From NCBI RefSeq assembly GCF_042879035.1, contig NZ_JBIAOU010000014.1, positions 1 to 64,000 on the forward strand: DNA of 64,000 bases, written 5' to 3'. Numbering within the stretch: the stretch's first letter is position 1; the number at the start of each line of letters is the position of its first letter. Positions 49,201 to 57,000 of this stretch are shown piece after piece. The notes below the pieces were generated by a model. That model was not told the DNA's origin. It made no database searches and saw only the letters and a list, made by a program, of their open reading frames with translations. Both the position numbers and the translations under genes were made by a program. The DNA comes from Rhodococcus_G sp042879035. GTDB lineage: Bacteria; Actinomycetota; Actinomycetes; Mycobacteriales; Mycobacteriaceae.

Positions 49201-52200
49201 CTGACCGCCGGTGCGCGGCCGGACGTGCTGCCGCTGTCGTTCGCGCAACGCCGGATGTGGGTGCTCGACCGGCTCGGCGCCGGCGGCGGCGCCTACAACG
49301 TGCCGATCTCGTGGCGGGTGCCCGGCTCGGTCGACGTCGTCGCGTTCGCGGAGGCGGTGCGGGACCTGATGATCCGGCACGAGGCACTGCGCACCGTCTT
49401 CCCCGAGGTCGACGGTGCGCCGCAGCAGGTGATCCTGCCCGTCGACGCGGTGGAGGTGGACCTGGACCGGCGGACCGTGCGCGGGGACGAGGTCGCCGCC
49501 CTCGCCGCGGAGGCGGCGCGGTTCCAGTTCGACCTGGAAACGCAGGCACCCGTGCGGGTCTCGGTTTTCGAGACCGGGGACGAGACGGTCGTGGTCCTGG
49601 TCGTCCACCACATCGCCACCGACGAGTGGTCGACCCGGGCCCTGCTCACCGACCTGATGACCGCGTACGCGATGCGGCAGTGGGGGTCCGCGCCGCAGTG
49701 GACGCCGCTGCCCGTGCAGTACGCCGACTACACCCTGTGGCAGCGCGACATGCTCGGTGACGTCGTCGAGCCGGACAGTGTCGCGGCCCGGCAGGCGGGC
49801 TACTGGCGGGACGCGCTCGCGGGACTCCCCGAGGAACTGACGCTGCCCGCCGACCGGACCCGCCCGGCCCGCTTCACCTACCGCGGCGGTGCGGTCTACC
49901 TGGCCGTGGACCCGGAGGTCGTGTCCGGGCTGCGCGAGACCGCCCGCACGCACGGGGTGAGCATGTTCATGCTCGTGCAGGCCGCGGTCGCGGTGCTGCT
50001 GCACAAGTCCGGTGCGGGAGAGGACATTCCGCTGGGCACCCCGGTCTCCGGCCGGTCCGAGTCCAGCCTCGAGGACCTCGTCGGGTTCTTCCTCAACACC
50101 CTGGTGTTGCGGACCGACCTGTCCGGCAACCCGACCGTCGGCGACCTGCTGGCCCGGATCCGGGACACCGATCTGTCCGCGTTCGAGCACCAGGACCTGC
50201 CGTTCGAGCAGGTCGTCGACGCGGTCCTCGGCGCGAGCGCCCGATCCCGGTCGACGCATCCGCTGTTCCAGACGATGGTCGTGTACCTGACCGAGCCGAG
50301 CCCCGCGGACGGATTCGCGGGGACCGCCGGACTGACGCCGGAACCGATCGAGGTCACGACCGCGAAGTTCGACCTGTCCTTCGACTTCGTCGAGTACGCG
50401 GGCACGGACACGATCGTCGGCATGGTCGAGTACAGCGCGGACCTCTTCGACCGGGAGACCGCCGAGCGGCTCGCCGCCGGTCTCGGTCAGGTCCTGCGCG
50501 AGCTCGCGACGGGCCCGCACACGCGCCGGCTGGCCGAGATCGACGCGATCCCCGTCGCGGAACGCAACGACATCACCCGGCGCTGGAACACGAACCCGAT
50601 GGCGGTGCCGGACACGACGGTCGCCGCGCTGTTCGCGTCCGCCGCCGACCGGTACCGGGCGCACCCGGCACTGATCGCCGGGGAGATCACCTGGACGTTC
50701 GGTGACCTCGCCTCCCGGGTGAACCGCCTGGCGCGGCTGCTCGTCACCCACGGCGTCGGCCCGGAAGTGCCGGTGGCGCTGATGCTTCCCCGCACCGCGG
50801 ACGCGGTGACCGCGATGCTGGCGGTGCTGACCGCGGGCGGCGCCTACCTGGCGTGCGATCCGCAGGCCCCCGCCGCGCGGACCGAGGCGATTCTCGCGAC
50901 CACCCCACCCGCGGTGGTCCTGACCACGTCCCCACTGGCGGACCGGTTGCCGACCACCACGGCGCCGGTGCTCGTGCTCGACGATCCCGATCTCGTGGCG
51001 GCGGCCGCCGCGCAGGACCCGGCACCGGTCACCGACCTGGACCGGACCCGGCCGCTTCGGCTGCAGCATCCGGCGTACGTGGTCCACACGTCCGGGTCCA
51101 CCGGGGTGCCGAAGGCCGTGGTCGCGGTGAACCGTGGCCTGGGAACGCTGTTCCACAGTCACCGGGCCGCGCTGTACCGGCCGACACAGCGGCGGTCCGG
51201 CCGGGAGCGGTTGCACGTCGGGCACGCGTGGTCGTTCGCGTTCGACGCGTCGTGGCAGCCCCAGCTGTGGCTGCTCGACGGGCACGCCTTGTGCCTCGTC
51301 GACGAGCAGACCCAGCGGGATCCGCGAAAAATGGTGGAACAGGCCCGAAGCCAGCAGTGGGACTTCGTCGAGGTCACCCCGTCCCACCTGGCCCAGCTGA
51401 TCGACGCCGGCCTGCTCGAGAACGCACCGGCCTCGCTCGGTTTCGGTGGCGAGGCCGTCAACCAGCCCCTGTGGGACCTGCTGCGCAGCCAGGAGGGCAC
51501 CGAGTCGTACAACCTGTACGGCCCCAGCGAGAGCACCGTCGACGCCCTGGTGGCTCGGGTGTCCGACAGCGACGTGCCCGTCGCCGGGCGGCCGGTCGGC
51601 AACACCCGCGCCCACATCCTGGACCGGTGGCTGCGGCCGGTGCCGATCGGCGTCGAGGGCGAGCTGTACCTGTCCGGGGACGGCCTGGCGCGCGGCTACG
51701 GCGGCGAATCCGGCCGCACCGCCGAGCGTTTCGTCGCCGACCCGTTCGGACGACCGGGCACCCGGATGTACCGCACCGGCGACCGCGCCCGGTGGACGCG
51801 GCACGGCCACATCCAGTACCGCGGCCGCGCGGACGACCAGGTGAAGGTGCGCGGCCATCGCATCGAGCCCGCCGAGGTGGAGGCCGCCCTGCTCGCGGAC
51901 GCCGCCGTCGGGGAGGCCGTGGTCCTCGCGCGCCGGGACACCGCGAACACGGCGCTGACCGGTTACGTCGTCCCCGCCCCGGGCCGGACGGTCGACGTCG
52001 CCGCGCTACGCCGCCGGGTGGGTGCGACGCTGCCGGACTACATGGTGCCGTCGGCTCTCGTCGTCCTGGACGCGATGCCGGCCCTGCCGAACGGCAAGAT
52101 CGACCGGGCCGCGCTGCCGCGACCGGAGGTCACGCCGTCCGGGGAGTACCGGGCGCCGGTCACGGAAACCGAGGTGCTGCTGTGCGCCGTCGTCGCCGAC

Positions 52201-52389
52201 CAGCTCGGGCTCGACCGGGTCGGCGTCGACGACGACCTCTTCGCGCTGGGCTGCGACAGCATCGGCGTGATGGCGCTGATGGGCCGGCTGCGCGCCGCCG
52301 GCGCCCTGGTCGATGCCGCGCAGGTCTTCGCCGCGGCCTCCCTCGGCGACCTCGCGGCCGACATCGACCACAACCGAACGCACGCATGA
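40279..52389 (+). CDS. Siderophore NRPS 2: C-E(degenerate)-C(degenerate)-A-T-C-A-T-C-A-T
   Basis: A 4036-residue synthetase. Order: starter-like C (HHIVNDG, His136/137); epimerase-like domain (about 440-840) in which HHxxxDG reads PAGLVDE (564-570); a second C (about 865-1300) whose motif reads EFILWDG (1001-1007), both His lost; A1 (YTSGSTG at 1467); T1 (Ser1869); C3 (HHIATDE, 2048/2049); A2 (YTSGSTG at 2529); T2 (Ser2928); C4 (HHIATDE, 3110/3111); A3 (HTSGSTG at 3603); T3 (Ser3994, LGCDSI). Pocket readings: A1 D-M-E-N-L-G-L-I-N-K, the code reported for N5-hydroxyornithine; A2 D-V-W-H-V-S-L-V-E-K, serine-like; A3 D-A-Q-E-G-G-L-V-D-K, unassigned. There is no thioesterase, reductase or terminal C for release. 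GTG 40279 has GGAG upstream. Confidence 0.95.
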   Translation: MQSAFPVTAAQRSIYFGHQLDPVGHLYNTGMYTETVGEVDIDRIVASAKAVLDQAETLHVNFEVDADGALVQIPRADRDWVLPVLDFRGEDDPDAASARWMRETMATPVDLATDLLFTFAVHLVGDDRMRLYQQYHHIVNDGYGIALVIARIQRAYVEQVVPDLAAEWSLARFVDTDLDYTGGEQIDADREYWLGEMADLPEVPRLIEAEHAPAPGVTHTAVTLDVEQRSRLEAHGKVHGLRLATLMVGLLSGYVARATGRSDLVLALPTTARGTRELRAVPGMVASVLPMRFDVGAGDRIADVAAAADRKMWALLKHGRFRGEAIGQALAARNPDWRPPAVGINIMPASTSRFLIGRESTAHMLASGPVGELEFIVLLHKSGQPIEIGLRSHPDNGARCAEIAAELTDFVDAFLDDADTSVWRLPAGAPDAAGHDEEGTGPLALPPALARRRDAQVDLTDLRSLRVPAPLGLTRDLLVSAVDALVCHHHALRATLTAPAPILWLLAIADSADADALVHVVDAEPGTATADLLADAPAPDSAAGRNLVVLQLTGGAGELVLVTPAGLVDERSLAVAGEDLATALRALRRGRPVTLPAVPVSLAAHTRKFTAEAAQPTRLADLVSWMEVLAPGADLVPAEAPGVAASAELTLDAAEFAAATTAVPALVKGQATDVWAAATAMAVARWEHRVAGAEELTVDLWSDGRDGVGLARTVGPLGWTAPARLGLDRDPLTALRTSKERLRSVERVGWPMLRYANVQAGPALAALPAPQVSIRTGGDRIGRYALDICVRPDGSGGARVRFESDHGLGDGGVERLAALWREAVTELIGIADSGAARLTPSDLRHIDLSQDEIDRVVAVSPVLVEDIWPLSPLQRGLYFQSVFDESADIYTAQFSLDFGHRIDVARMRAAAATLLAENPTVRAGFTNAGLAEPVQFIGADLEVPFAEVDLSALPAAEQQGRVQELMAADRAQPFDLAAPPLWRMLLIHLGDGVDRLVVNREFILWDGWSGALFVDQLLARYAGEFPAPAEAGFTDYLAWLADRQPEAAAAAWRDAFTGFDTPTLVAGSVKGRAPVVPTRIESYVDENLTAALRARARTSGVTLNALMNAVMGLLLSAESGRTDVVFGSTVAGRPTEIVGLDRVLGMFLNTVPVRVTLRPDETVAALLRRMQDEYVERMEHEYLGLGEIQRATGHTELFDTLFVLQNFKNASEMAAQSAKHDIVGEDSLDHTHYPLAVVVSPGERLHVKIDYRPDVVDPVRAHGLHDRFVDLLDTVARDGDRLVASVPALHAGETAAARVAWATPLPAVEDTTIAEMLIARAEKTPDETALVFGAERVTYGELAGRVEALARHLVGRRAAPEVVIALGLPRSVDMVVALFAVLRTGAAYLPLELDQPDERLKVVLEDARPALVVTTTAVAERLGIDPGIAIRPDEPNDRDRARLTDAELGAFAPGTRRRLEHPAYVIYTSGSTGRPKGVVTPYRGLTNMQRNHQEKIFDPVVAAHGGRRMRVAHTVSFAFDMSWEELLWLVEGHEVHICDEDLRRDAQALVRYCDRERIDVVNVTPTYATALFAEGLLDRGARPDGGAAHRPPLVLLGGEAVPDSVWNRLRDTDGTLGYNLYGPTEYTINTLGAGTDDSVTPTVGTPIRATRGHILDPWLRPVVDGVAGELYISGAGLARGYLGRVDLTADRFVADPFESGGRMYRTGDFVRRRPDGNVDYLGRIDDQVKIRGYRVELHEIESVIESHPAAASAAVVAVDDPLVAGMKRLAAYVVPATAGDVVGVLLDHLRAQLPDYMVPASLQTVDAIPMTVNGKLDAKALPAPQMRATAGGREPETDAERVLCAVFADLLGLDTVGADDDFFELGGHSMIAMRMVSRVRAEFDVQLTIRDLFEARTPAQIARLLPDAASALPAITAGPRPERIPLSAAQERLWMLAELSDDSLTYHYAHVARLSGAVDVDALAQAVRDVTARHESLRTVVEVIDGVPYQSIRPEGGELDALAVDPATVDTRVIERLTANFDLRTDVPLRVSLLSTSPDEHVIVVLLHHIATDEGSDAPLLGDLTRAYLARTAGREPGWEPLPVQYADYALWQREVLGDNGIEAQLDFWRENLAGLPEEIALPTSRPRPVHPTGAASAAQVIIGAAAAGRLRRLADAHGGTLFMVLHAAIAAVLSRLGAGDDVVVGSPVSGRSDSALDDLVGFFVGTVVLRTDLSGDPTFADLVDRIRDADLAAMSRQDVPFQRLVEEFAPTRVEGRNPLFQVMVSYLQRPAVLPDLLGVPTRWEPLTNVRAKFDLSVTFVDAPDTGEVTVVAEYATDLFDHPVIETILAALLRAVDGVGADPHVRLGALNLLGVGERERLLATGVGERTPVPPVTVAEMLSCGAQLDAGAAALVAGTRTLTHADLDARSNRLARLLIADGAGPGELVAVAVPRSVEQVVAIHAVVKSGAAYLPIDTGLPAARIEYLLADAKPVRVLSTTATALPAGAGRTDLDDDAVAARLADISPAPITDADRRTALTPAHPVYVIYTSGSTGNPKGVVVAHESVVNRLVWVQERLPLAPSDRVVLKTPATFDVSVWELFWPTVNGAVTVVAGPDDHRDPGALLALLREQEVTIAHFVPSMLEEVLALPEVAAPALRRVVCSGEALQYRTVERFAAAVPEATLDNLYGPTEAAVEVTLAADLTARLDGATGATEIGGPGSNVDLYVLDPGLRPTLPGVAGELYLGGVQVARGYLGRPGLTAQRFVADPYGAPGTRLYRTGDLVRWTAGGELDFLGRIDDQVKIRGLRIELGEVEAALEALPQVARAVAAVATNNAGAPVLVGYVVPAASVDAAAPGADPAALRAALVGTVPDHLVPALIIPIDTVPVSFNGKLDRKALPRPDFDGAPQSRAPRTELEAAMCAAFADALGVETVGVDDDFFALGGHSLTAIRLVNALRSELGVDLAIRSVFDAPTVAQLAEVAQRARGVARPALTAGARPDVLPLSFAQRRMWVLDRLGAGGGAYNVPISWRVPGSVDVVAFAEAVRDLMIRHEALRTVFPEVDGAPQQVILPVDAVEVDLDRRTVRGDEVAALAAEAARFQFDLETQAPVRVSVFETGDETVVVLVVHHIATDEWSTRALLTDLMTAYAMRQWGSAPQWTPLPVQYADYTLWQRDMLGDVVEPDSVAARQAGYWRDALAGLPEELTLPADRTRPARFTYRGGAVYLAVDPEVVSGLRETARTHGVSMFMLVQAAVAVLLHKSGAGEDIPLGTPVSGRSESSLEDLVGFFLNTLVLRTDLSGNPTVGDLLARIRDTDLSAFEHQDLPFEQVVDAVLGASARSRSTHPLFQTMVVYLTEPSPADGFAGTAGLTPEPIEVTTAKFDLSFDFVEYAGTDTIVGMVEYSADLFDRETAERLAAGLGQVLRELATGPHTRRLAEIDAIPVAERNDITRRWNTNPMAVPDTTVAALFASAADRYRAHPALIAGEITWTFGDLASRVNRLARLLVTHGVGPEVPVALMLPRTADAVTAMLAVLTAGGAYLACDPQAPAARTEAILATTPPAVVLTTSPLADRLPTTTAPVLVLDDPDLVAAAAAQDPAPVTDLDRTRPLRLQHPAYVVHTSGSTGVPKAVVAVNRGLGTLFHSHRAALYRPTQRRSGRERLHVGHAWSFAFDASWQPQLWLLDGHALCLVDEQTQRDPRKMVEQARSQQWDFVEVTPSHLAQLIDAGLLENAPASLGFGGEAVNQPLWDLLRSQEGTESYNLYGPSESTVDALVARVSDSDVPVAGRPVGNTRAHILDRWLRPVPIGVEGELYLSGDGLARGYGGESGRTAERFVADPFGRPGTRMYRTGDRARWTRHGHIQYRGRADDQVKVRGHRIEPAEVEAALLADAAVGEAVVLARRDTANTALTGYVVPAPGRTVDVAALRRRVGATLPDYMVPSALVVLDAMPALPNGKIDRAALPRPEVTPSGEYRAPVTETEVLLCAVVADQLGLDRVGVDDDLFALGCDSIGVMALMGRLRAAGALVDAAQVFAAASLGDLAADIDHNRTHA
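47854..47894 (+). repeat. 41-bp exact repeat, copy 2 (A2 core of NRPS2)
   Basis: Second copy of the repeat at 31429-31469, in a serine-type adenylation domain, whereas copy 1 is in a glycine-type domain. The flanks diverge quickly on both sides. Confidence 0.85.
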
Positions 52390-52412
52390 GCACGAAGAAC
52401 GAAGGGACGCAG

Positions 52413-53459
52413 ATGAACACTCGATGGACCAGGCGGATCGGCGCCGCGCTGGCGGCGGCGACCGTGATGCTCGGCGTCGCCGCGTGCGGCTCCGACTCCG
52501 GCAGCACCGACACCACGTCCTCGGCGACCGCGGACGCCGGGCAGTTCCCGGTGACGGTGTCCGGCAAGTTCGGTGACGCCACCATCGAGGCCGCACCGAC
52601 CCGTGCGGTGCCACTGTCCCCGCAGGACGCCGACATCCTCCTCTCCCTCGGCGTCACCCCCGTCGCCATTCCGGTCGACGCCCAGAACCGTGCCGCCACC
52701 GGCGGAACCGGGATCTGGCCGTGGCAGCATGAGGCGTTCGGTGGCGCGACGCCCGAGACCCTCGACCTGGACACCGGGGCCGACTCCATCGCGGAGAAGC
52801 TCGCGGTGCTCCAGCCCGACATCATCGTCTCGACCGGATTCTGGGGTCTGGACCAGGGCACGTACGAGCAGCTGAGCAAGCAGTTCCCGGTGGTGCACTT
52901 CGACACCCAGGCGAACGGTGAGCCGTGGCAGGACTCGACCCGCAAGGTCGCGGCCGCACTGGGCATCCCGGAGAAGGCGGACGAGGTGATCGCCGAGGCG
53001 CAGACCCGTCTGGAGGACGCGAAGGCGGCGAACCCGACGATCGCGGGCAAGACGTACAACGCGGTGATCGGCGACACTGGCGGGCAGTTGTCGGTGCTGG
53101 CCTCGGACGAGCGCGGCATCGGTCAGTTCCTCACCTCCCTCGGCCTGGTGCTCAGCCCGTACGCGACCACGCTGCCCGTCGACGCCGACGGTCGCGGTGT
53201 GCTGTCGTACGAGAACATCGGCGAGATGAACGCCGACGTCGAATTCGTCGTCTCCCCGACCGGTGACCTGAGCTACCTCACCAAGTTCCCGACGTGGAAC
53301 GCACTGCCCGCCGTCCAGAACGGCGCCGTGGTGTCCCTCGCCCGCAACACCGGTCTCCCGAACGCGATCGGCTTCCCGTCCGCGCTCTCGCTGGGCTGGG
53401 CGACCGACCAGGTGATGCCGCTGATCAGCGACGCGGTCGCCAAGAGCGACGCGAGCTGA
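52413..53459 (+). CDS. Ferric-siderophore ABC transporter substrate-binding lipoprotein
   Basis: A FecB/FepB-type periplasmic-binding protein, 348 residues. The N-terminus MNTRWTRRIGA, a hydrophobic stretch and the lipobox VAAC mark it as a lipoprotein held on the outer face of the membrane, where it should capture the ferric siderophore. No permease or ATPase genes follow, so it must use a transporter encoded elsewhere. I chose ATG 52413, which follows GAAGGGA; an in-frame ATG at 52386 overlaps the NRPS2 stop (ATGA) and may couple translation. Confidence 0.92.
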   Translation: MNTRWTRRIGAALAAATVMLGVAACGSDSGSTDTTSSATADAGQFPVTVSGKFGDATIEAAPTRAVPLSPQDADILLSLGVTPVAIPVDAQNRAATGGTGIWPWQHEAFGGATPETLDLDTGADSIAEKLAVLQPDIIVSTGFWGLDQGTYEQLSKQFPVVHFDTQANGEPWQDSTRKVAAALGIPEKADEVIAEAQTRLEDAKAANPTIAGKTYNAVIGDTGGQLSVLASDERGIGQFLTSLGLVLSPYATTLPVDADGRGVLSYENIGEMNADVEFVVSPTGDLSYLTKFPTWNALPAVQNGAVVSLARNTGLPNAIGFPSALSLGWATDQVMPLISDAVAKSDAS

Positions 53460-53461
53460 CC

Positions 53462-54724
53462 ATGAGCGAACGCGGAGTACTCCTCGATCTGCGGCCGCTG
53501 CGCGAGAGCGCGGCGTTCCGCCGGGTGTTCGTCGCCCGGACCATCTCGATCCTCGGGATCGGCATGCTGATGGTCGGCGTCCCGATCCAGGTGTACGACC
53601 TGACCGGGTCGTCGTTCCTGGTCGGTGTCGTCGCCGCGGTCGAGGGTGCCGCGTCCATGGGCGGCATGCTGATCGGCGGCACGCTCGCCGACCGCCACGA
53701 CCGCAAGAAGCTGATCCTGTTCGCCCGCACCGTGTCCGGACTGACGTTCGTCGGGCTGGCCGTCAACGCCATGGTCGACGGGCCGTCCTGGCAGGTGATC
53801 ATCGCCCTGGCCGTGATCAACGGACTGATCGGATCGATCAGCATCGCAGCCCTGTTCGCGGTGGTACCCACCCTCGTGCCGCGGGAGCAGCTGGTCGGTG
53901 TCGGGGCGCTGAACGTGCTCAGTGCCCGCGTCGGTGCCGTGATCTCGCCGGCACTCGGCGGTGTGGTGATCGCGGCGTTCGCGGTGTCCTGGAACTACTG
54001 GGTCGCCGCGCTCGGCACGGTCGTCACCATCGTGCTGCTGTCGGGGCTGCCGGCGCTGCCGCCGCCCGCACCGCAACACCACGACGCGGCCGCCGGCGGC
54101 CCGCCCGAGTCGATGGCGCAGTTCGTGGCGCGGGAGCGGGTGGTCGGCGGCGTCATGATCGCCGGTGTCGTCGCGATGCTCGGCAGCGGCGTCCTGGTGC
54201 TGGTGCCCGGCCTCGTCGACGAGCGGTTCGGTGGCGACTCGTGGGCGGCCGGCCTGCTGTACGCGGCAACCGCCGTCGGCGCGGTGATCGCGACGGTCAC
54301 CAGCGGGTGGTTGTCCCGGCTCGCCCGTCCCGGGCTGGTGCTGCTCGTGGCGCTGGCGGCCGGGTTCGCGGTCCAGGCGTTCGTCGGCCTGACCGGTGTC
54401 CTCGCACTCGCTCTGCTGCTGCTCGTCGTCGTCGGCGCGATCAGTTCCGTGCAGGAAGTGCTGCGGTACGCGCTCATCCAGACCCACACACCGGAGTCGA
54501 TGCTCGGCCGGGTGAACGGGCTGTGGTCGGCGCAGGAAGTCGCCGGGGTCTCGATCGGCGCCCTGATCGCCGGGGCGTTCGGCGGGGTAGTCTCGGCCTC
54601 CTCCGCGGTCGTCACCTACAGCCTGACCATGTGCGCCGTCGCCCTGGTCTCCCTCCTCGTCCTCGGCACGTTGCGCCGGGCCGTCGCCGCGCCGTCGCCT
54701 GCGGATTCCGCAGTCGCGGCCTGA
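53462..54724 (+). CDS. EntS-like MFS exporter for the siderophore
   Basis: A 420-residue major facilitator protein with about 12 hydrophobic helices. The loop after helix 2 (GGTLADRHDRKKLI) is the MFS signature, and the overall pattern resembles EntS, the enterobactin exporter. It starts two bases after the lipoprotein stop and is followed by the aryl carrier gene, so it most likely secretes the finished siderophore. The energy source would be the proton gradient. Confidence 0.88.
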   Translation: MSERGVLLDLRPLRESAAFRRVFVARTISILGIGMLMVGVPIQVYDLTGSSFLVGVVAAVEGAASMGGMLIGGTLADRHDRKKLILFARTVSGLTFVGLAVNAMVDGPSWQVIIALAVINGLIGSISIAALFAVVPTLVPREQLVGVGALNVLSARVGAVISPALGGVVIAAFAVSWNYWVAALGTVVTIVLLSGLPALPPPAPQHHDAAAGGPPESMAQFVARERVVGGVMIAGVVAMLGSGVLVLVPGLVDERFGGDSWAAGLLYAATAVGAVIATVTSGWLSRLARPGLVLLVALAAGFAVQAFVGLTGVLALALLLLVVVGAISSVQEVLRYALIQTHTPESMLGRVNGLWSAQEVAGVSIGALIAGAFGGVVSASSAVVTYSLTMCAVALVSLLVLGTLRRAVAAPSPADSAVAA

Positions 54725-54757
54725 ATTCCCCCTCACCCGAATCGAAAGGCTTCACCG

Positions 54758-54988
54758 ATGACCTCCACCCTGACCCGCGATCGCATGGTTGCCGACCTGG
54801 CCGGCATGCTCGACCTGCCCGCCGCCGAACTCACCGAGGACACCAACCTGCTCGACCTCGGCCTGGACTCGGTGCGCCTGATGTCGCTGGTCGAGCGGTG
54901 GCGCGCCGAAGGCGCCGTCGTCGACTTCGTCGATCTCGCGTCGGATCCCCAACTGGGCGCGTGGTTCGAGGTCGTCGGTGCGAGCTGA
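54758..54988 (+). CDS. Stand-alone aryl carrier protein for dihydroxybenzoate
   Basis: A 76-residue carrier protein. Ser38 in LLDLGLDSVRLMSL is the phosphopantetheine site, and the C-terminal stretch VDFVDLASDPQLGAWFEVV follows the pattern of the EntB/DhbB aryl carrier domain rather than a peptidyl or fatty-acyl carrier. It supplies the part missing from the free-standing isochorismatase at 26318-26971. DhbE should load DHB on it and the first C domain of NRPS1, or that of NRPS2, should accept it. Encoded 33 bp after the exporter and 9 bp before the next gene. Confidence 0.92.
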   Translation: MTSTLTRDRMVADLAGMLDLPAAELTEDTNLLDLGLDSVRLMSLVERWRAEGAVVDFVDLASDPQLGAWFEVVGAS

Positions 54989-54997
54989 GACCCGGAC

Positions 54998-56020
54998 ATG
55001 AGGCCCGTCCCGGGGCCGGTCGTGGCTGCGTCGCCGCGTCAGGCGGCGCGCCGGGTGGCGTACGGGGTCGGCGTCGCGGCCGTCGCGGGGGCCGCTCTCG
55101 GGGCCGTGGTGCACTTCGTCGGCCCGGAGAGCAACAAGCTGGCCGTCGCATCCTCGTTCGTCCCGCTCCTGCTGGTGGTCGGGCTGGCGGGTCTGCTCGT
55201 GCTCGCCGCGGTGCGGGCCTGGCGGACGCTGGCCGTCGGGACTGTCGTCGTGCTGTCCGGCCTGGCCACACAGGCGCCGCTGTACGTGCGCAACGTCCCG
55301 GACGCGGGTGCGTCCGAGGCACCGATCCGGCTGCTGCAGGCCAACATCCGTCTCGGTGAGGCGGAGCCGGATGCCCTGGTCGAGCTGGTGCGGTCCAGGT
55401 CGGTGAACGTACTGACCGTGGAGGAACTGACCGACGACGCGGTGGGCCGACTACGGGACGCGGGCCTCGAGGACCTGCTGCCGATGACCTACCTGTCACC
55501 CAAGGAGTCGGGTGGCGGCGGCACCGGCATCTACAGCCGATTCGAGCTCCGCGACCCCGAGCCGCTGGGCCGGTTCTCGATGGCCAACCTCGTCACCACA
55601 CTCGATCTCGGGGATGGCCGCAGCGTGACCCTCGCCGCCGTCCATCCGATGCCGCCGTACCCGTCGCCGGCGTGGATGTGGGCCGCCGAGATGGAGAAGC
55701 TCGCGGCGTTGCTGCACGAGCGGGCGGCCGACGGTACCCCGATGATCGTGAGCGGGGACTTCAACTCGACGTACTCGCACAGCCGGTACCGCGACATCCT
55801 CACCGACGGTTTCGTCGACGCGGGGGAGCAGGCGGGCGCGGGCCTGGTGCCGACCTACCCGGCAGACCGCTGGTATCCCGCGGTGATCGCGATCGACCGG
55901 ATCGTCCTGCGCGACACGGTGGTCGGCGAGTACGAACGCGTCGACCTGCCCGGATCGGACCACCACGGACTCTTCGCCACTCTGACACCGGAATTCGACA
56001 CCACGGAGGTTTCGCAGTGA
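54998..56020 (+). CDS. Membrane-anchored endonuclease/exonuclease/phosphatase-fold protein
   Basis: A 340-residue protein: about three hydrophobic helices in the first 95 residues, then an EEP domain facing outward with LLQANIRLGEAEPD, VSGDFNST (metal and catalytic Asp/Asn) and SDHHGLFA (catalytic His). EEP proteins of this layout are phosphodiesterases or phosphatases on lipids, nucleotides or sugars; the substrate is not visible. It overlaps the following glycosyltransferase gene by GTGA and begins 9 bp after the carrier gene, so it is carried on the siderophore transcript, yet no siderophore role is known for it. Confidence 0.82.
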   Translation: MRPVPGPVVAASPRQAARRVAYGVGVAAVAGAALGAVVHFVGPESNKLAVASSFVPLLLVVGLAGLLVLAAVRAWRTLAVGTVVVLSGLATQAPLYVRNVPDAGASEAPIRLLQANIRLGEAEPDALVELVRSRSVNVLTVEELTDDAVGRLRDAGLEDLLPMTYLSPKESGGGGTGIYSRFELRDPEPLGRFSMANLVTTLDLGDGRSVTLAAVHPMPPYPSPAWMWAAEMEKLAALLHERAADGTPMIVSGDFNSTYSHSRYRDILTDGFVDAGEQAGAGLVPTYPADRWYPAVIAIDRIVLRDTVVGEYERVDLPGSDHHGLFATLTPEFDTTEVSQ

Positions 56021-57000
56021 ACCGGGTGAGCGTCGTGGTGCCGGTGTACCGCTGCCTCCCTCACGTCGAGGGCTGCCTGCGGTCGGTACTGGCGCAGACC
56101 CGACCCGCCCACGAGATCGTCCTCGTCGACGACCGAGGGGGCGACGAGTCGATGGCGGTCGCGCAGCGGTACCTCACCGCTCGGGGAGCGAACTTCCGCA
56201 GTGTCGTGCACGACGAGAACCGCGGTCTCGGCCGGGCCCGCAACTCCGGGCTGGCGGCGTCGACCGGCGACCTGGTGTGGTTCCTCGACAGCGACGACGA
56301 GGCCGATCCGCGTTTCCTCGAACTGCTCACCGATGCACTGGAATCCGGATCCGCCGACTTCGCCTGCACCCGGACCCGACGGGTCGACGAGGCGGGCCGG
56401 GTGTTGCAGATCGACGAGCCGCCGTTCGGTGCGTTGGTGATCTCCGGCGAGGACTTCGCACGGCATCTGGTGCTGGGAAGCGCGAAGGCGTACGCCTGCA
56501 CCAAGCTGTTCCGCCGGGAGTTGCTGGGGGAGCGGCCGTGGGACGAGGGCCAGGGATACGAGGACATGGCACCCGCACTGCGGATGGCGTTGGCGTCCGA
56601 GCGGGTCGCGCTCGTCGACGAGCCGCTGTACCGGTACCTCTATCGGGAAGGCTCGATCAGCACCTCGCTCGGCCCGCGCACCTTCGACCTGTTCAAGGTC
56701 GAGCGCGACGTCCGCGCCACCGTCGCGGGAGCCGGACTCGCCGACCGGTGGCAACGGGCGCTGCTGGGCTTCCGCTACCGGGAGATCTTCCGGTCCGTCG
56801 CGCACGTCGCGATGCGCGCCGATCACGCGTCGCCGTCACGGCCCGACCTGTACGACGACGCGATCCGACGGGTCCGGGCCGCGGTGTCGGTGCGGGACGT
56901 GACGCCTCTGCTGCGCACCGGGCACCTTCGTGAGGCGGTGTTCGCGGTGCTGCTGAAATTCGCTCCCGCGCTGTACTCGACGATTCTGAGGTACCGATGA
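56017..57000 (+). CDS. GT2-family glycosyltransferase
   Basis: A 327-residue GT-A fold enzyme with VSVVVPVYRC at the N-terminus, VDDRGGD and the metal-binding WFLDSDDEADPRF, as in GT2 transferases that use nucleotide-activated sugars. The C-terminal 130 residues with YLYREGSIST resemble teichoic-acid or capsule-type enzymes. GTG start overlaps the upstream stop; its own stop overlaps the next ATG (ATGA). Acceptor and sugar are unknown. Confidence 0.86.
   Translation: MNRVSVVVPVYRCLPHVEGCLRSVLAQTRPAHEIVLVDDRGGDESMAVAQRYLTARGANFRSVVHDENRGLGRARNSGLAASTGDLVWFLDSDDEADPRFLELLTDALESGSADFACTRTRRVDEAGRVLQIDEPPFGALVISGEDFARHLVLGSAKAYACTKLFRRELLGERPWDEGQGYEDMAPALRMALASERVALVDEPLYRYLYREGSISTSLGPRTFDLFKVERDVRATVAGAGLADRWQRALLGFRYREIFRSVAHVAMRADHASPSRPDLYDDAIRRVRAAVSVRDVTPLLRTGHLREAVFAVLLKFAPALYSTILRYR

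Noticed and set aside
54758..54988. Stand-alone carrier as a fatty-acid ACP or DltC-like carrier
   Set aside because: The Leu-Asp-Ser-Val-Arg core and the following DFVDLA...AWF pattern match the EntB-type aryl carrier, and the locus lacks one otherwise.
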